Of a DNA stretch of 64,000 nucleotides, positions 47,792 through 58,589 are shown piece by piece (within the stretch, counting starts at the first letter, position 1; each line of letters starts with the position of its first letter). This DNA is from Nocardia yamanashiensis NBRC 100130. Lineage in GTDB: Bacteria; Actinomycetota; Actinomycetes; Mycobacteriales; Mycobacteriaceae. Location: NCBI RefSeq assembly GCF_001613325.1, contig NZ_BDCD01000032.1, forward strand, positions 1 through 64,000. The letters are read 5' to 3'. The notes beneath the pieces are model-generated. The model was not told where the DNA came from, did not search any database, and saw only the letters and a list, made by a program, of their open reading frames with translations. The position numbers and the translations under genes were made by a program.

Positions 47792-50700
47792 TCAGATCAG
47801 GTCGTCGAGGAACTGCCGGGGTAGTTCCGCGGAATCCACCGCACCCAACGGCATCTCATTGCGCAGCGTGCGCAGGATGCCGAGCACGCCCGGGCCCGCG
47901 TCCAGCAGCGGCCGGGTCCAGCCGAGTTCGGCGCAGCGAATGACGGCCGGAGTCAGCGTCGCGATGGACTCCCCCATCCAGCCCGCGGCGGACAGGCACT
48001 CCGCCAGCAGAATGGCGGTGTCGAGTTCGGCACGCGGACGATGCTGTTCGCGAATGCGGCCGTGCAGGGCGCGGGCGCGTTTGACGGCCGTGTCGTCGGT
48101 GCCGAGCGGCGCGAAATCGTCGGGGGCGCGGTCGTCGCCGTGGTAATGCCGGTAGAGCAGCGCCCGGACGGTCGCGATTTCCTCGGCCTCGGCGGCCAGT
48201 GCGGCGGCGCCGCTGGCATGGCGCATGGGCCGCACCATGGGATCGGTGACCAGCCCCGCGGTCAGCGGATCGGCGGGCAGGCCGAGACGCAGGCGTTCCG
48301 CGCGAATATGGGCGGCGAGCCGGGTGAACTTGCGGTCCACCGCGATTCGCGCGCCCTCGTCGAGGCGGGCCGTGGCGGTCTCCAGGTCGCCACGCACCGC
48401 CTTCACCCGGGCGCCGATCACGAAGATGGGAATGAGGAAATCGACCGGGCCCACCTTGGGCAGCAGTTCGTGACTCTGATCCAGCAGGCGTTCGGCGCTG
48501 TCCAGCTCACCGCGGCGATAGGTCACCTCGCCGAGCAGCGCCGCGGCCACCCGGACCGCGTGCGAGCGCGGACCGGAGCGGTCGCGGGCGGTCTGCCAGG
48601 CCTGATCGAAACAGCGATCGGCGGCGACGATATCGAGTTGTTCGTAGGCGGCGGCGCCCTGCCCGCACAGCCCGAACACTTCGCCGAGCGGATCCGCGGA
48701 ACGGGCGTGATAGGGCGCGGCCCAGTCCTGCGTCTCCCGCGCTCCCACGAAGTCGAATTCGCACAGCCGGACGTAGGACGCGAGATTCGCCGCCGTGGAC
48801 ACCGTCCAGGCGGGCAGTTCGTCGGCCAGGCGCAGGCAGTCGGCGAGGCGTTCCAGCACGCCTTCGGTGCGATCGCGCGCGATCTGATCGGCCGCCCCGA
48901 GCACCGCGGCCTGGCAGCGCTGCTGCACCGCCTCGGCATCGGTCGGTGAGCTGCGGGCCAGCATGTTCGACAGCCGGCCCAGCGCGGTGCGGGCCGCGCC
49001 GGACTGCTGCAGGTTCACATTGGCGCGGGCCAGCGCCATCAGCAGCTTGGAGCGCGAAGTCACCTGTTGCACAGGCAGTTTCGACACCGTCCCGAACAGC
49101 GTGGCCAGCCGGGAACGGTCGATGAGATCCATGCCGCCGTTCTCGACCAGGTCGAGCGCGAACTTGAAATCGGTGGCGGCCAGCGCGTGATCGACCGACT
49201 GCCGCAGCAGCTGATGCTCGGCGAACCAGCGGGAAGCCTTGCGGTGCAGGGCTTTACCGGCGCCCGGCTGCGCCCGCTCCAGGCGGGCCCGCAGATGCTC
49301 GGCCACCATCGGCTGCATCTTGTACCAGCTGGAATCGTCGGAGAGCCGGTGCACGAACAACTCGCGCTGCTCGGCCTGCTCCAGCAGCTGCGCCGCGTCG
49401 GTCATCCCGGTCAGCGCCTCCGCCAGCGAGGCGTTCACCCGCTCCGGAATCGCGATGGCGGTGAGGAATTCGAGCATTCGCGGGTCGAGCGCGTCCAGCA
49501 CGTTCTCGGCCAGATAGTCGCGAATCGATTTGTTGTCCCCGGACAGCCGCGCCACCAGGGCATCCGCGTCCTGCCCGGCATTGCGCAGCGACAGACTCGC
49601 CAATTGGATGGCGGCGGGCCAGCCGTCGGTGGCGGTGTGGATCTGCTCCAGCTGCCGGTCGGACAGTTCCAGCCCGGTGCGCTCCACCAGGATCTGCCGG
49701 GTCTCCTCCGGCGTCAGCCGCAATTGCCCCGAGCCGATCTCGACCAGTTCGTCGGCCACCTTCATCCGGCTCAGCGGCAGCCCGGCGTGCTCCCGGCTGG
49801 TGATGACGAAACGCAAATGGTGGCAGCCGTTGTCGAGCAGCGACTCCATCACCCGGTGCGCGCCGTGGTCGGTGATCCTATGCCAGTCGTCCACGATCAC
49901 CACCACGGTGCCGCCGCCGGCGTGCACCTCGTCGATGAGCGCGGAGACGGCGTAGGGCACCGCCTCGGCGGTCCGCTCCTCCAGCACCTGCTCCAGGCCC
50001 GCGCCGATCTCCGGGCGCACCCGGTGGATGGCGGCGATGATGTGCGCGAGCAGCCACACCTCGTTGTCGTCGTCCCGGTCGATGGCGATCCAGGCCACCG
50101 CCACCCCGCGATCGGTGAGTTCGGCGCACCATTGCGCGGCCAGGGTGCTCTTGCCGAATCCCGCCGGACCGTGGATCACCGCCAGTCGCCGCCGGCCGCC
50201 CGCGCGCAGCGGATCCAGCAGCCGCGGCCGCGTCACCGGTTCCCGGACCGAGGTCGGCGGCCGGAATTTCGTTGCGGCCGTGGGCGGCAGCGTATTGCCC
50301 ACCGCCGTGCCGCCGCCCGGGAAGGATTCGGTGGCCGGTCCGGGCGGCCGGAAGGACAGCGACCGGCCGCGCGGCGCGGTCACCACGGTGCCGGTGCGCT
50401 GTCGCGAATAGCTCTGGGAGCCGGTGGGATCCGGCCCGTCGGCGGTGCCGGTGAGGTCGCCGTCGAGCAGCGCCATCTCGTCGGGCACCTGCCCGTGCTC
50501 GCGCTGCACCGCACGCAGCAGATCGCCGAATTCGACGGCACTGGCGGGGCGGTCGCGCGGATCGGTCGACATGGCCGCTTCGATGGCCGCCGCTACGTCG
50601 GAAGGGATTTCGTGCTCGCGCAGGTTCGGCAGCGGCTGGCTGGTGATGCGCAGGAACTGCGCGACCACCTTCTCCCCCGCCTGCCGTTCATAGGCGGCGT

Positions 50701-51397
50701 GGCCGGTCAGCAGGGCGAACAGGGTGGAGCCGAGCCCGTACACGTCCGAGCGCACGGTCGGCTCGTCGCCCTTGAGCACCTCGGGCGCGGTGAACGCGGG
50801 CGAACCGGTGATCAGACTGGTCGACGTGCGGAATCCGCCTGGGATGCGGGCGATTCCGAAGTCGGTGAGCTGCGGTTCGCCGTAGCGGCTGAGCAGCACA
50901 TTGGCCGGTTTCACATCCCGGTGCAGCACCTGGGCGCGATGCGCGGTCTCGATGGCCCCCGCCAGTTTGACCCCGACGCGCAGGGAATCCTCCCAGGTCA
51001 ACGGCCCGTTCTCGTGCACCAGCCGCTCAAGCGAGCCGTGCACCGCGTACGGCATGACGATGAACGGCTTACCCGCCGGCGTCACATCGACCTGGAGGAT
51101 GTCGACGATGTTCGGATGGCCCGACAGCCGGCCCATCGCTTGTTCTTCCCGTAAAAACCGCTCCCGGCTCTCCTCGTCTATCTCCGAGGAGAGCACCTTC
51201 ACGGCTACAATCCGATCCAGCGTCTTTTGCGCACAACGGAATACGACACCGAACCCGCCGCGACCGATCTCCTCGGCGTCGAACAGGCCCATGGCCTCGA
51301 GCTCGTCGGTGATGGTCATGGGGATATACGCCGCGGTGGCGGATTCGGCTCCGGTGGATTCACTCCGGGAGCCTCCCGGGCGCGCCTGTGGATTCAT
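47792..51397 (-). CDS. pknK: PknK-like Ser/Thr kinase with MalT-type NTPase and helical repeats
   Basis: A 1201-residue protein. Residues about 36-300 are a eukaryotic-type kinase: IGRGGFGVVFRC, VAVKVL, HRDVKPANVLL, DFGIARI and SPAFTAPEVL. A Pro/Gly-rich linker follows, then an NTPase with P-loop HGPAGFGKSTLAAQW near residue 412 and VVVIVDDWHRI, as in MalT/LuxR-type STAND ATPases. The last 500 residues are TPR-like helical repeats. No DNA-binding HTH is recognisable at the C-terminus. M. tuberculosis PknK has the same layout and controls growth and transcription. The ATG at 51397 has GAGGTGG upstream. Confidence 0.88.
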   Translation of the reverse strand: MNPQARPGGSRSESTGAESATAAYIPMTITDELEAMGLFDAEEIGRGGFGVVFRCAQKTLDRIVAVKVLSSEIDEESRERFLREEQAMGRLSGHPNIVDILQVDVTPAGKPFIVMPYAVHGSLERLVHENGPLTWEDSLRVGVKLAGAIETAHRAQVLHRDVKPANVLLSRYGEPQLTDFGIARIPGGFRTSTSLITGSPAFTAPEVLKGDEPTVRSDVYGLGSTLFALLTGHAAYERQAGEKVVAQFLRITSQPLPNLREHEIPSDVAAAIEAAMSTDPRDRPASAVEFGDLLRAVQREHGQVPDEMALLDGDLTGTADGPDPTGSQSYSRQRTGTVVTAPRGRSLSFRPPGPATESFPGGGTAVGNTLPPTAATKFRPPTSVREPVTRPRLLDPLRAGGRRRLAVIHGPAGFGKSTLAAQWCAELTDRGVAVAWIAIDRDDDNEVWLLAHIIAAIHRVRPEIGAGLEQVLEERTAEAVPYAVSALIDEVHAGGGTVVVIVDDWHRITDHGAHRVMESLLDNGCHHLRFVITSREHAGLPLSRMKVADELVEIGSGQLRLTPEETRQILVERTGLELSDRQLEQIHTATDGWPAAIQLASLSLRNAGQDADALVARLSGDNKSIRDYLAENVLDALDPRMLEFLTAIAIPERVNASLAEALTGMTDAAQLLEQAEQRELFVHRLSDDSSWYKMQPMVAEHLRARLERAQPGAGKALHRKASRWFAEHQLLRQSVDHALAATDFKFALDLVENGGMDLIDRSRLATLFGTVSKLPVQQVTSRSKLLMALARANVNLQQSGAARTALGRLSNMLARSSPTDAEAVQQRCQAAVLGAADQIARDRTEGVLERLADCLRLADELPAWTVSTAANLASYVRLCEFDFVGARETQDWAAPYHARSADPLGEVFGLCGQGAAAYEQLDIVAADRCFDQAWQTARDRSGPRSHAVRVAAALLGEVTYRRGELDSAERLLDQSHELLPKVGPVDFLIPIFVIGARVKAVRGDLETATARLDEGARIAVDRKFTRLAAHIRAERLRLGLPADPLTAGLVTDPMVRPMRHASGAAALAAEAEEIATVRALLYRHYHGDDRAPDDFAPLGTDDTAVKRARALHGRIREQHRPRAELDTAILLAECLSAAGWMGESIATLTPAVIRCAELGWTRPLLDAGPGVLGILRTLRNEMPLGAVDSAELPRQFLDDLI

Positions 51398-51566
51398 CTC
51401 TGGCCACCTCGAACTGGAAAGAGCGCGTACCGAATCGCGTACGGGCTGTTCCGGTGTTCACCCGCGCATAATCCAACGTAGCGCGGTCCCGGCGCAGACG
51501 TACACGATTCGACACAGCTACGAGTAACCCGGGCGGACAAGACCAAGCGTCTCCAGAATGCACAAC

Positions 51567-51597
51567 GGCCCGGACCGCGACAAACGCGGCCCGGGCC
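51567..51597 (-). terminator. Hairpin downstream of fadB
   Basis: Arms at 51567-51579 and 51585-51597 pair over 13 positions with one mismatch, with a five-base loop. The hairpin lies 45 bases after the fadB stop on the minus strand. The T-run is weak. Confidence 0.6.
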
Positions 51598-51641
51598 GGG
51601 TGAAACATCAGGTCAGTGGCGCATTTGCGCCCGCAACCCGA

Positions 51642-53795
51642 TTACTTACGCAGCGAGGCGGGAACCTGGAAGCGGTCGCCGAACTTGGCGGCCAGCTCGT
51701 CGGCACGGGCCACGAAGGCCTCCTGGCCGCCCGGGTAGCCCACGATGAACTGGTGGGTGCCACCGGTCCAGGCCGGGAACCCGATGCCGAAGATGGAACC
51801 GATGTTCGCATCCGCGGTCGAGGTCAGCACGTTCTCGTCGAAGCACTTCTGGGTCTCGATGGCCTCGGCGAAGAGCATGCGGTCCTTCAGGTCCTGCAGG
51901 GTGACGCCTTCCGGCAGCTCCCGCGAGGTCTTGAACAGGGTGCGCAGCTCGGGCCACAGGTTGGTGGCCTTGCCGTCGACGTAGTCGTAGAAGCCCGCGC
52001 CGCCGGCCTTGCCCTTGCGGTCGAACTCGTCCACCAGCTTGTCGAGGATCTGCGCGGTCGCGCCGGAAGCGGCGTCGATCTCGCCACCGGCGGCGATGAT
52101 CGCCTCGGCGGTCTCCTTGTAGATCTTCTGCATGGTGGTGAAGTTCAGCTCGTCCGACAGCTTCAGCGGCGCCGCCGGGTAGCCCGCCTGCAGACCGGCC
52201 TGCTCGATGGTCTGCGGGTCGACGCCCTCGCCGAGCATCATGATGGCTTCGTTGATGAACTTGCCGATGACGCGCGAGGTGTAGAAGCCACGCGAGTCGT
52301 TGACCACGATCGGGGTCTTGCGGATCGCGAGGGTGTAGTCGTACACCCGGGCCAGCGCCTCGTCGGAGGTCTTCTCACCCTTGATGATCTCGACCAGCGG
52401 CATCTTGTCGACCGGCGAGAAGAAGTGGATGCCGATGAAGTCCTCGGCCCGCTTCACGCCATTGGCCAGCAGGGTGATCGGCAGGGTCGAGGTGTTCGAG
52501 CCGAGCAGCGCATCGGCGTCGACGATGTCCTCGATCTCCTGGAAGACCGCGTTCTTGAGTTCCGGCTTCTCGAAGACGGCCTCGATCACGAAGTCCACGC
52601 CCGCGAAATCCTTGGGATCGGCGGTGGGGGTGATGCGAGCCAGCAGCGCGGCCGACTTCTCCGGGGTGGTCTTGCCGCGGGAGAGAGCCTTCTCCTCGAG
52701 CTTCTCGGAGTAGTTCTTGCCCTTGTTGGCGGCCTCGATGGTGACGTCCTTGAGGACGACGTCGATGCCGGCCTTGGCGGTGACGTACGCGATGCCCGCG
52801 CCCATCATGCCCGCGCCGATGACGCCGACCTTCTTGATCTCGCGCTTCGGGATGTCCTTGGGACGCGAGCCGCCGTTGTTGATCGACTGCAGGTCGAAGA
52901 AGAACGCCTGGATCATGTTCTTCGCGACCGGGCCGGTCAGCAGGGAGACGAAGTAGCGGGACTCGATGAGCGAGGCGGAGTCGAAGTCCACCTGCGCGCC
53001 CTCGACCGCGGCGGCCATGATGGCCTGCGGCGCCGGCATGTTCTGGCCCTTGAGCTGCTTGCGCAGGTTGGCCGGGAACGCCGGGAGGTTGGCGGCGAGC
53101 GCCGGGGTGGACGGGGTGCCGCCGGGGATCTTGTAGCCCTTGACGTCCCAGGGCTGCACGCCCTTGTCCGGGTTGGCCTTGATCCACGCCTTGGCGGCCG
53201 GGACGAGCTCCTCGACCGAGCCGACGACCTCGTTGATCAGGCCGGTGGCCTTGGCCTTCTGCGCGGTGAACTTCTGGCCCTGCAGCAGCACGCCCATCAG
53301 GCCGTTGGCGATGCCCAGCATGCGGGTCACGCGGGTGACGCCGCCGCCGGCCGGGAGCAGGCCGAGGGAGACCTCGGGCAGGCCCAGCTGCACGCCCTTG
53401 ATGTCGGCCGCGATGCGGTAGTGGGTGGCGAGGGTGATCTCCAGGCCGCCGCCGAGGGCAGCGCCGTTGATGGCGGAGACGACCGGCTTGCCGAGCTGCT
53501 CCAGACGACGCAGGTCGTCCTTGATGAAGGTCAGCTCTTCCATGATGGCAGCGGCGTCGGCCTTGGTGGTCTGCATCATGTTCTTGAGGTCACCGCCGGC
53601 GAAGAAGGTCTTCTTCGCGGAGGTGATGACGACACCGGTGATGTCGTCCTTCTCGGCGACCAGGCGGTCCACGGTGGCCCGCATGGAGTCCTTGTAGAGC
53701 TGGTTCATGGTGTTGGCGCCCTGGTTGGGGTCGTCCATGGTCAGCACGACGATGCCGTCGGCGTCCTTTTCCCAGCCGATCATGTTCTCAGTCAT
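51642..53795 (-). CDS. fadB: Fatty-acid oxidation complex alpha subunit (enoyl-CoA hydratase / 3-hydroxyacyl-CoA dehydrogenase)
   Basis: A 717-residue bifunctional beta-oxidation enzyme. The N-terminal crotonase domain shows NGAALGGGLEITLATHYRIA and LPEVSLGLLPAGGGVTRVTRMLG with the catalytic glutamates. From about residue 320 the Rossmann dehydrogenase begins (KVGVIGAGMMGAGIAYVTAKAG), with GIHFFSPVDKMPLVEII and the C-terminal helical repeats. It hydrates trans-2-enoyl-CoA and oxidises the hydroxyacyl-CoA. It is encoded 35 bases downstream of fadA, forming the trifunctional complex. Confidence 0.95.
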   Translation of the reverse strand: MTENMIGWEKDADGIVVLTMDDPNQGANTMNQLYKDSMRATVDRLVAEKDDITGVVITSAKKTFFAGGDLKNMMQTTKADAAAIMEELTFIKDDLRRLEQLGKPVVSAINGAALGGGLEITLATHYRIAADIKGVQLGLPEVSLGLLPAGGGVTRVTRMLGIANGLMGVLLQGQKFTAQKAKATGLINEVVGSVEELVPAAKAWIKANPDKGVQPWDVKGYKIPGGTPSTPALAANLPAFPANLRKQLKGQNMPAPQAIMAAAVEGAQVDFDSASLIESRYFVSLLTGPVAKNMIQAFFFDLQSINNGGSRPKDIPKREIKKVGVIGAGMMGAGIAYVTAKAGIDVVLKDVTIEAANKGKNYSEKLEEKALSRGKTTPEKSAALLARITPTADPKDFAGVDFVIEAVFEKPELKNAVFQEIEDIVDADALLGSNTSTLPITLLANGVKRAEDFIGIHFFSPVDKMPLVEIIKGEKTSDEALARVYDYTLAIRKTPIVVNDSRGFYTSRVIGKFINEAIMMLGEGVDPQTIEQAGLQAGYPAAPLKLSDELNFTTMQKIYKETAEAIIAAGGEIDAASGATAQILDKLVDEFDRKGKAGGAGFYDYVDGKATNLWPELRTLFKTSRELPEGVTLQDLKDRMLFAEAIETQKCFDENVLTSTADANIGSIFGIGFPAWTGGTHQFIVGYPGGQEAFVARADELAAKFGDRFQVPASLRK

Positions 53796-53830
53796 TGTGT
53801 TTCGTTCTCCTGAAAAGTCTCGGGTGGGCG

Positions 53831-55042
<1,212 letters not shown>

Positions 55043-55299
55043 ATCCGAGTTGTCCTCTCTTAGGTGCGCCGACACCGCGATGTGCGGGTTGGCCGCGGGT
55101 TACCCTCGCCGATCTGTCCTCGCGGACCGACCTTCCTGACGCTGTACAAACTGCGACAGGAACCAGTTAGTTGACTCGCCAGTAGCCCGTACGCCTGGGC
55201 ATACCTTAGAACCTCACCGAACCGGAACTCACGGCCACCCGATCATAGTACGCCGCGATGCGAACTCCGGTTAACTTAAGGCTCTCCACAGGCGAACTG

Positions 55300-58164
55300 T
55301 CAACCCTCCAGGGGAGTGGCGCCCAACTCAGCTCGCAAAAGCTCCAGCGCCACATCATCCGGGTCGCGCCGCTCCCCCGCCGGCACCGGCTTCGCCGATT
55401 CCTCCAGCATCTCGCGCTCTTCCTCCTCCGTAGTGGCAGGTGGAACGCCGTCATAACCTACTGGCGGGTAGTCAACAGCCCCCGGGTCGTCCGGGAGGTC
55501 CGGGCCGTCCGGCAGCGGAATATCGTCGTCGTACGGCGTCACCTGCGGCGCGGGCGCACCCGCACCCGAACCACCGGAACCCCGCTCGACAGGAGCCTGG
55601 ACCGGCGCCGCGGGCGCGGCCTTCGCCTCGGGCGCACTCCCCCATCCGGCCGGCGCCTCGGCCGCCGGAGCCGCCCCCTTGGCCTGACTCGGCCGCGAGA
55701 ACTTCGGCGCCGCCTTCTTCTCCGCTTCCTTGGTCGCCGGCCCCCGCCCGCCCGAACCGCTCGCCCCGCCCCGCCCCGCCGGAGCCGACCCCGCCCCGCC
55801 GACTTCCCACTTCACGTCATGATCGCGCCCCAGCACGGCCTTGACCGCCGACCGCACCGCCTCCAGGTTCTTCGGCTGCGACAACCGCTGCGCCAACGGC
55901 GCGTGCTGATGCGCGAACACGATCGTCATCCCCTCGACCCGGGCCACGCTCGCCCCGGACAGCAATGCCTGCACCGCGGCCCCGAACTCCCGCACCTTGG
56001 CCCGGATATCCGACCAAGCCGCCTCGATCTCCTGCAGCACATCATCGGGAGCGTGCGCGAGCGCGCCACCGGCCACGACCGCCGCCGGCTCGGCGGCCTC
56101 GGCCGCACCGGACTCCGCGTCGGCCCCGACCGCACCCGGAGCGGCGCCGACCGGCGCACCCCACACGACACCAGAACTTCCGGCAGTCGAATCGGCCGGA
56201 GCGCCAACGGCTTCCGCTGCCGGTGCAATATCCGGAAGAGACGGCGCATCGGCTCCGGGAGTCGCTACGTCCGGCTCGATACCGGCGGCGACATCCGGCC
56301 CCGCCGCGTCGGCCGGATCCGGCAGCGATTCGGAAATGTGCTGTGGTGCAGACTGTTCGGCCGCTCGAGCGGTCTCATGCGCGACAGCCGAAAGCGCTTC
56401 CGCCTCGGCTGCCACCGCACCCGGCGGCGCTTCCACTACGGCACCCCCGGCGGGCTGCGATGCGTCGACGGCATCCACGGCCGTGGATTCCATCGCAGCC
56501 GAGTGGGCCGTGACGGCCGGTCCCCCCGCCTCAGGCTCGGACGGCATGGCGGTGGCGCGCTCCGCCGGATGCGCCGGTTGCTCCTGTGCCGCAGCGGTAT
56601 TCGCGGGGGCCGGGGCACCGGCATCGGAATCCGGTTGCGTCCCGGTGGTTGCCGCAACTTGGACCGCAGCAGCCGACACCGGGCTCAGTTCCGGTGGACG
56701 AATAGCCGTCGCGGCGGGCTGCGCAGCCGCTTCAGGCTCGGCGGCCGGCGGCTGCGGCGCGGAAGTCGGACGCGCGACTTCGGCAACCTGCGGCGGGGCG
56801 GAAGGAGTGGCGGCGGCCGTCACGGCCTGAGCTTCGGGAGGTGTTGGGTCGCCGCCCTTTTCGGCGCGGAGGGCGGCGAGGGCTTCCGCTCCGCGGCGGC
56901 GGTTGCCGGCGGCCGGGGGTGCGCTCGGGGCCGACTGGGCGGTGCTGGGCGGAGCGGCCGCGGGGGCGGATTGTGGTTGTGGTGCACCGGCCGGGGCGGC
57001 GGGGAGGCCGTTGGCTATGCGGCGTTCGAGGGATTCGAGGCGTTGCAGGGCCGCGGATTCGGTGTCGGAGGCCGCGGGGAGGAGCATGCGGGCGGCGATG
57101 ACCTCGAGCAGGAGGCGGGGGTTCGTGGCGCCTCGCATGTCGCCGAGGCCCTCGTGGAGGAGTTCGGCGTGGCGGGCCAGGGTGGCGGGGCCGATGTTGT
57201 TCGCCTGGGCGCGCATACGGTCGAGGACGTCGCCGGGGCCGGTCACCAGGTTGCGTTCGGTGGCGTCGGGGACGGCGCGCAGCAGGATGAGGTCGCGGAG
57301 GCGTTCGAGCAGGTCGGTGGCGAAGCGGCGGGGATCGTGGCCGGCTTCCACGACGCTGTCGATGGTGCCGAACAGGGCCGCGCCGTCGGAGTTGGCGAGG
57401 GCGTCGACGGCATTGTCGATGAGGGCGATATCGGTGACGCCGAGCAGGGAGACGGCGCGGGGGTAGGTGACGCCCTCCGGGCCGGCGCCCGCGAGCAGCT
57501 GGTCCAGGACGCTGAGGCTGTCGCGGGGGGAACCGCCGCCGGCGCGAATCACCAACGGGTACACCGACTCTTCGACCTGCACGTTCTCCTGGTCGCAGAT
57601 CTTGCCGAGCAGGCCGCGCATGGTGGCGGGCGGGAGCAGCCGGAAGGGGTAGTGATGGGTACGGGAGCGGATGGTCGGCAGGACCTTGTCCGGCTCGGTG
57701 GTGGCGAACACGAAGATGAGGTGGGCGGGCGGCTCCTCGACGATCTTGAGCAGCGCGTTGAAGCCCGCGGTGGTGACCATGTGCGCCTCGTCGACGATGA
57801 AGACGCGGTACCGGGATTCGGCGGGGGCGTAGAACGCCTTGTCGCGGAGCTCACGGGTGTCGTCCACACCACCGTGACTGGCCGCGTCGAGCTCGATGAC
57901 GTCGAGGTTGCCCGGCCCGCCGGGACCGAGCGCCACACAGGAGGCGCAGACGCCGCAGGGTTTGGAGGTCGGGCCCTGCACGCAGTTGAGCGAGCGCGCG
58001 AGGATGCGCGCGGAGGAGGTCTTGCCGCATCCGCGCGGACCCGAGAACAGGTAGGCATGACTGATCCGCCCGGTGTCGAGCGCGGTACTCAGGGGATCGG
58101 TGACGTGCTCCTGACCCACCACTTCAGCGAACGTTGCCGGTCGGTACTTCCGGTACAGAGCCAC
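55300..58164 (-). CDS. dnaX: DNA polymerase III subunit gamma/tau with an expanded low-complexity region
   Basis: A 954-residue clamp-loader subunit, far longer than the roughly 580 residues of M. tuberculosis. Residues 1-385 are the AAA+ core: SGPRGCGKTS (41-50), a zinc module with C61, C70, C73 and C76, IELDAASHGGVDD, FIVDEAHMV and the LLKIVEEPP sensor region. Residues about 388-700 are Ala/Pro-rich low-complexity sequence. The C-terminal domain (LQEIEAAWSDIRAKVREFGAA) follows, then another Ala/Pro/Gly-rich tail. The core is intact, so the protein should be functional. The GTG start follows TAACCT by six bases, a leaderless arrangement. Confidence 0.95.
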   Translation of the reverse strand: MALYRKYRPATFAEVVGQEHVTDPLSTALDTGRISHAYLFSGPRGCGKTSSARILARSLNCVQGPTSKPCGVCASCVALGPGGPGNLDVIELDAASHGGVDDTRELRDKAFYAPAESRYRVFIVDEAHMVTTAGFNALLKIVEEPPAHLIFVFATTEPDKVLPTIRSRTHHYPFRLLPPATMRGLLGKICDQENVQVEESVYPLVIRAGGGSPRDSLSVLDQLLAGAGPEGVTYPRAVSLLGVTDIALIDNAVDALANSDGAALFGTIDSVVEAGHDPRRFATDLLERLRDLILLRAVPDATERNLVTGPGDVLDRMRAQANNIGPATLARHAELLHEGLGDMRGATNPRLLLEVIAARMLLPAASDTESAALQRLESLERRIANGLPAAPAGAPQPQSAPAAAPPSTAQSAPSAPPAAGNRRRGAEALAALRAEKGGDPTPPEAQAVTAAATPSAPPQVAEVARPTSAPQPPAAEPEAAAQPAATAIRPPELSPVSAAAVQVAATTGTQPDSDAGAPAPANTAAAQEQPAHPAERATAMPSEPEAGGPAVTAHSAAMESTAVDAVDASQPAGGAVVEAPPGAVAAEAEALSAVAHETARAAEQSAPQHISESLPDPADAAGPDVAAGIEPDVATPGADAPSLPDIAPAAEAVGAPADSTAGSSGVVWGAPVGAAPGAVGADAESGAAEAAEPAAVVAGGALAHAPDDVLQEIEAAWSDIRAKVREFGAAVQALLSGASVARVEGMTIVFAHQHAPLAQRLSQPKNLEAVRSAVKAVLGRDHDVKWEVGGAGSAPAGRGGASGSGGRGPATKEAEKKAAPKFSRPSQAKGAAPAAEAPAGWGSAPEAKAAPAAPVQAPVERGSGGSGAGAPAPQVTPYDDDIPLPDGPDLPDDPGAVDYPPVGYDGVPPATTEEEEREMLEESAKPVPAGERRDPDDVALELLRAELGATPLEG

Positions 58165-58589
58165 GCAGGAAGGTTACCGGGACGGTCCGACATCGAGTTA
58201 TCCGCTGTGGGGCCGGTCGCCGAGTCGTCCGTTTCGCGCCCCGTCACAGCCGCGAATGTGGCGCACATCACATGCATTCCGGGAGACCGCTCTAAACCGA
58301 CCGGACCGAACGCAAATCCTGTGAGCTGGCTCAGCAAATTCTCAGCGCGTTTTTAAGAACAAATAGCCGGACGCGTCTGGGCTGCAAGATCACCAGATAC
58401 AGTCGCGCGTTCGGTTTCAACTCCGCAGAGCGGACATAACGATCCCATCAACCGATGCGGCAAGATCGCAATCGTTTGGCTACCGTGGACATCGGCAACT
58501 TCGGTAGCCAAACCTTCATCAGGTTGGTGGCCCCGGCCGGTCCCTCATCCCGACCGGGGCACAACCAAATCTCCCGGAGGAACGCCCAA
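58165..58589. other. 425-base intergenic region between dnaX and the next gene
   Basis: It holds the dnaX -10 element (TAACCT on the minus strand, 58176-58171), a TGAGC/GCTCA dyad at 58322-58333 and a strong inverted repeat close to the next gene. I looked for the signal-recognition-particle RNA, which can lie near dnaX in actinobacteria, and did not see its conserved loop. No gene is supported here. Confidence 0.6.
58474..58560 (+). promoter_or_regulatory. Structured 5' leader: 12-base perfect stem plus alternative GC hairpins
   Basis: GTTTGGCTACCG (58474-58485) pairs perfectly with CGGTAGCCAAAC (58502-58513) around a 16-base loop. A second hairpin, GCCCCGG with CCGGGGC (58530-58536 and 58554-58560), has an alternative pairing CCGGTC with GACCGG. 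It ends 14 bases before the ribosome site of the following gene, a suitable place for an RNA-level control element. Confidence 0.5.

Noticed and set aside
58165..58589. Possible signal-recognition-particle RNA next to dnaX
   Set aside because: The conserved GGTCAGGTCCGGAAGG-type loop is absent.
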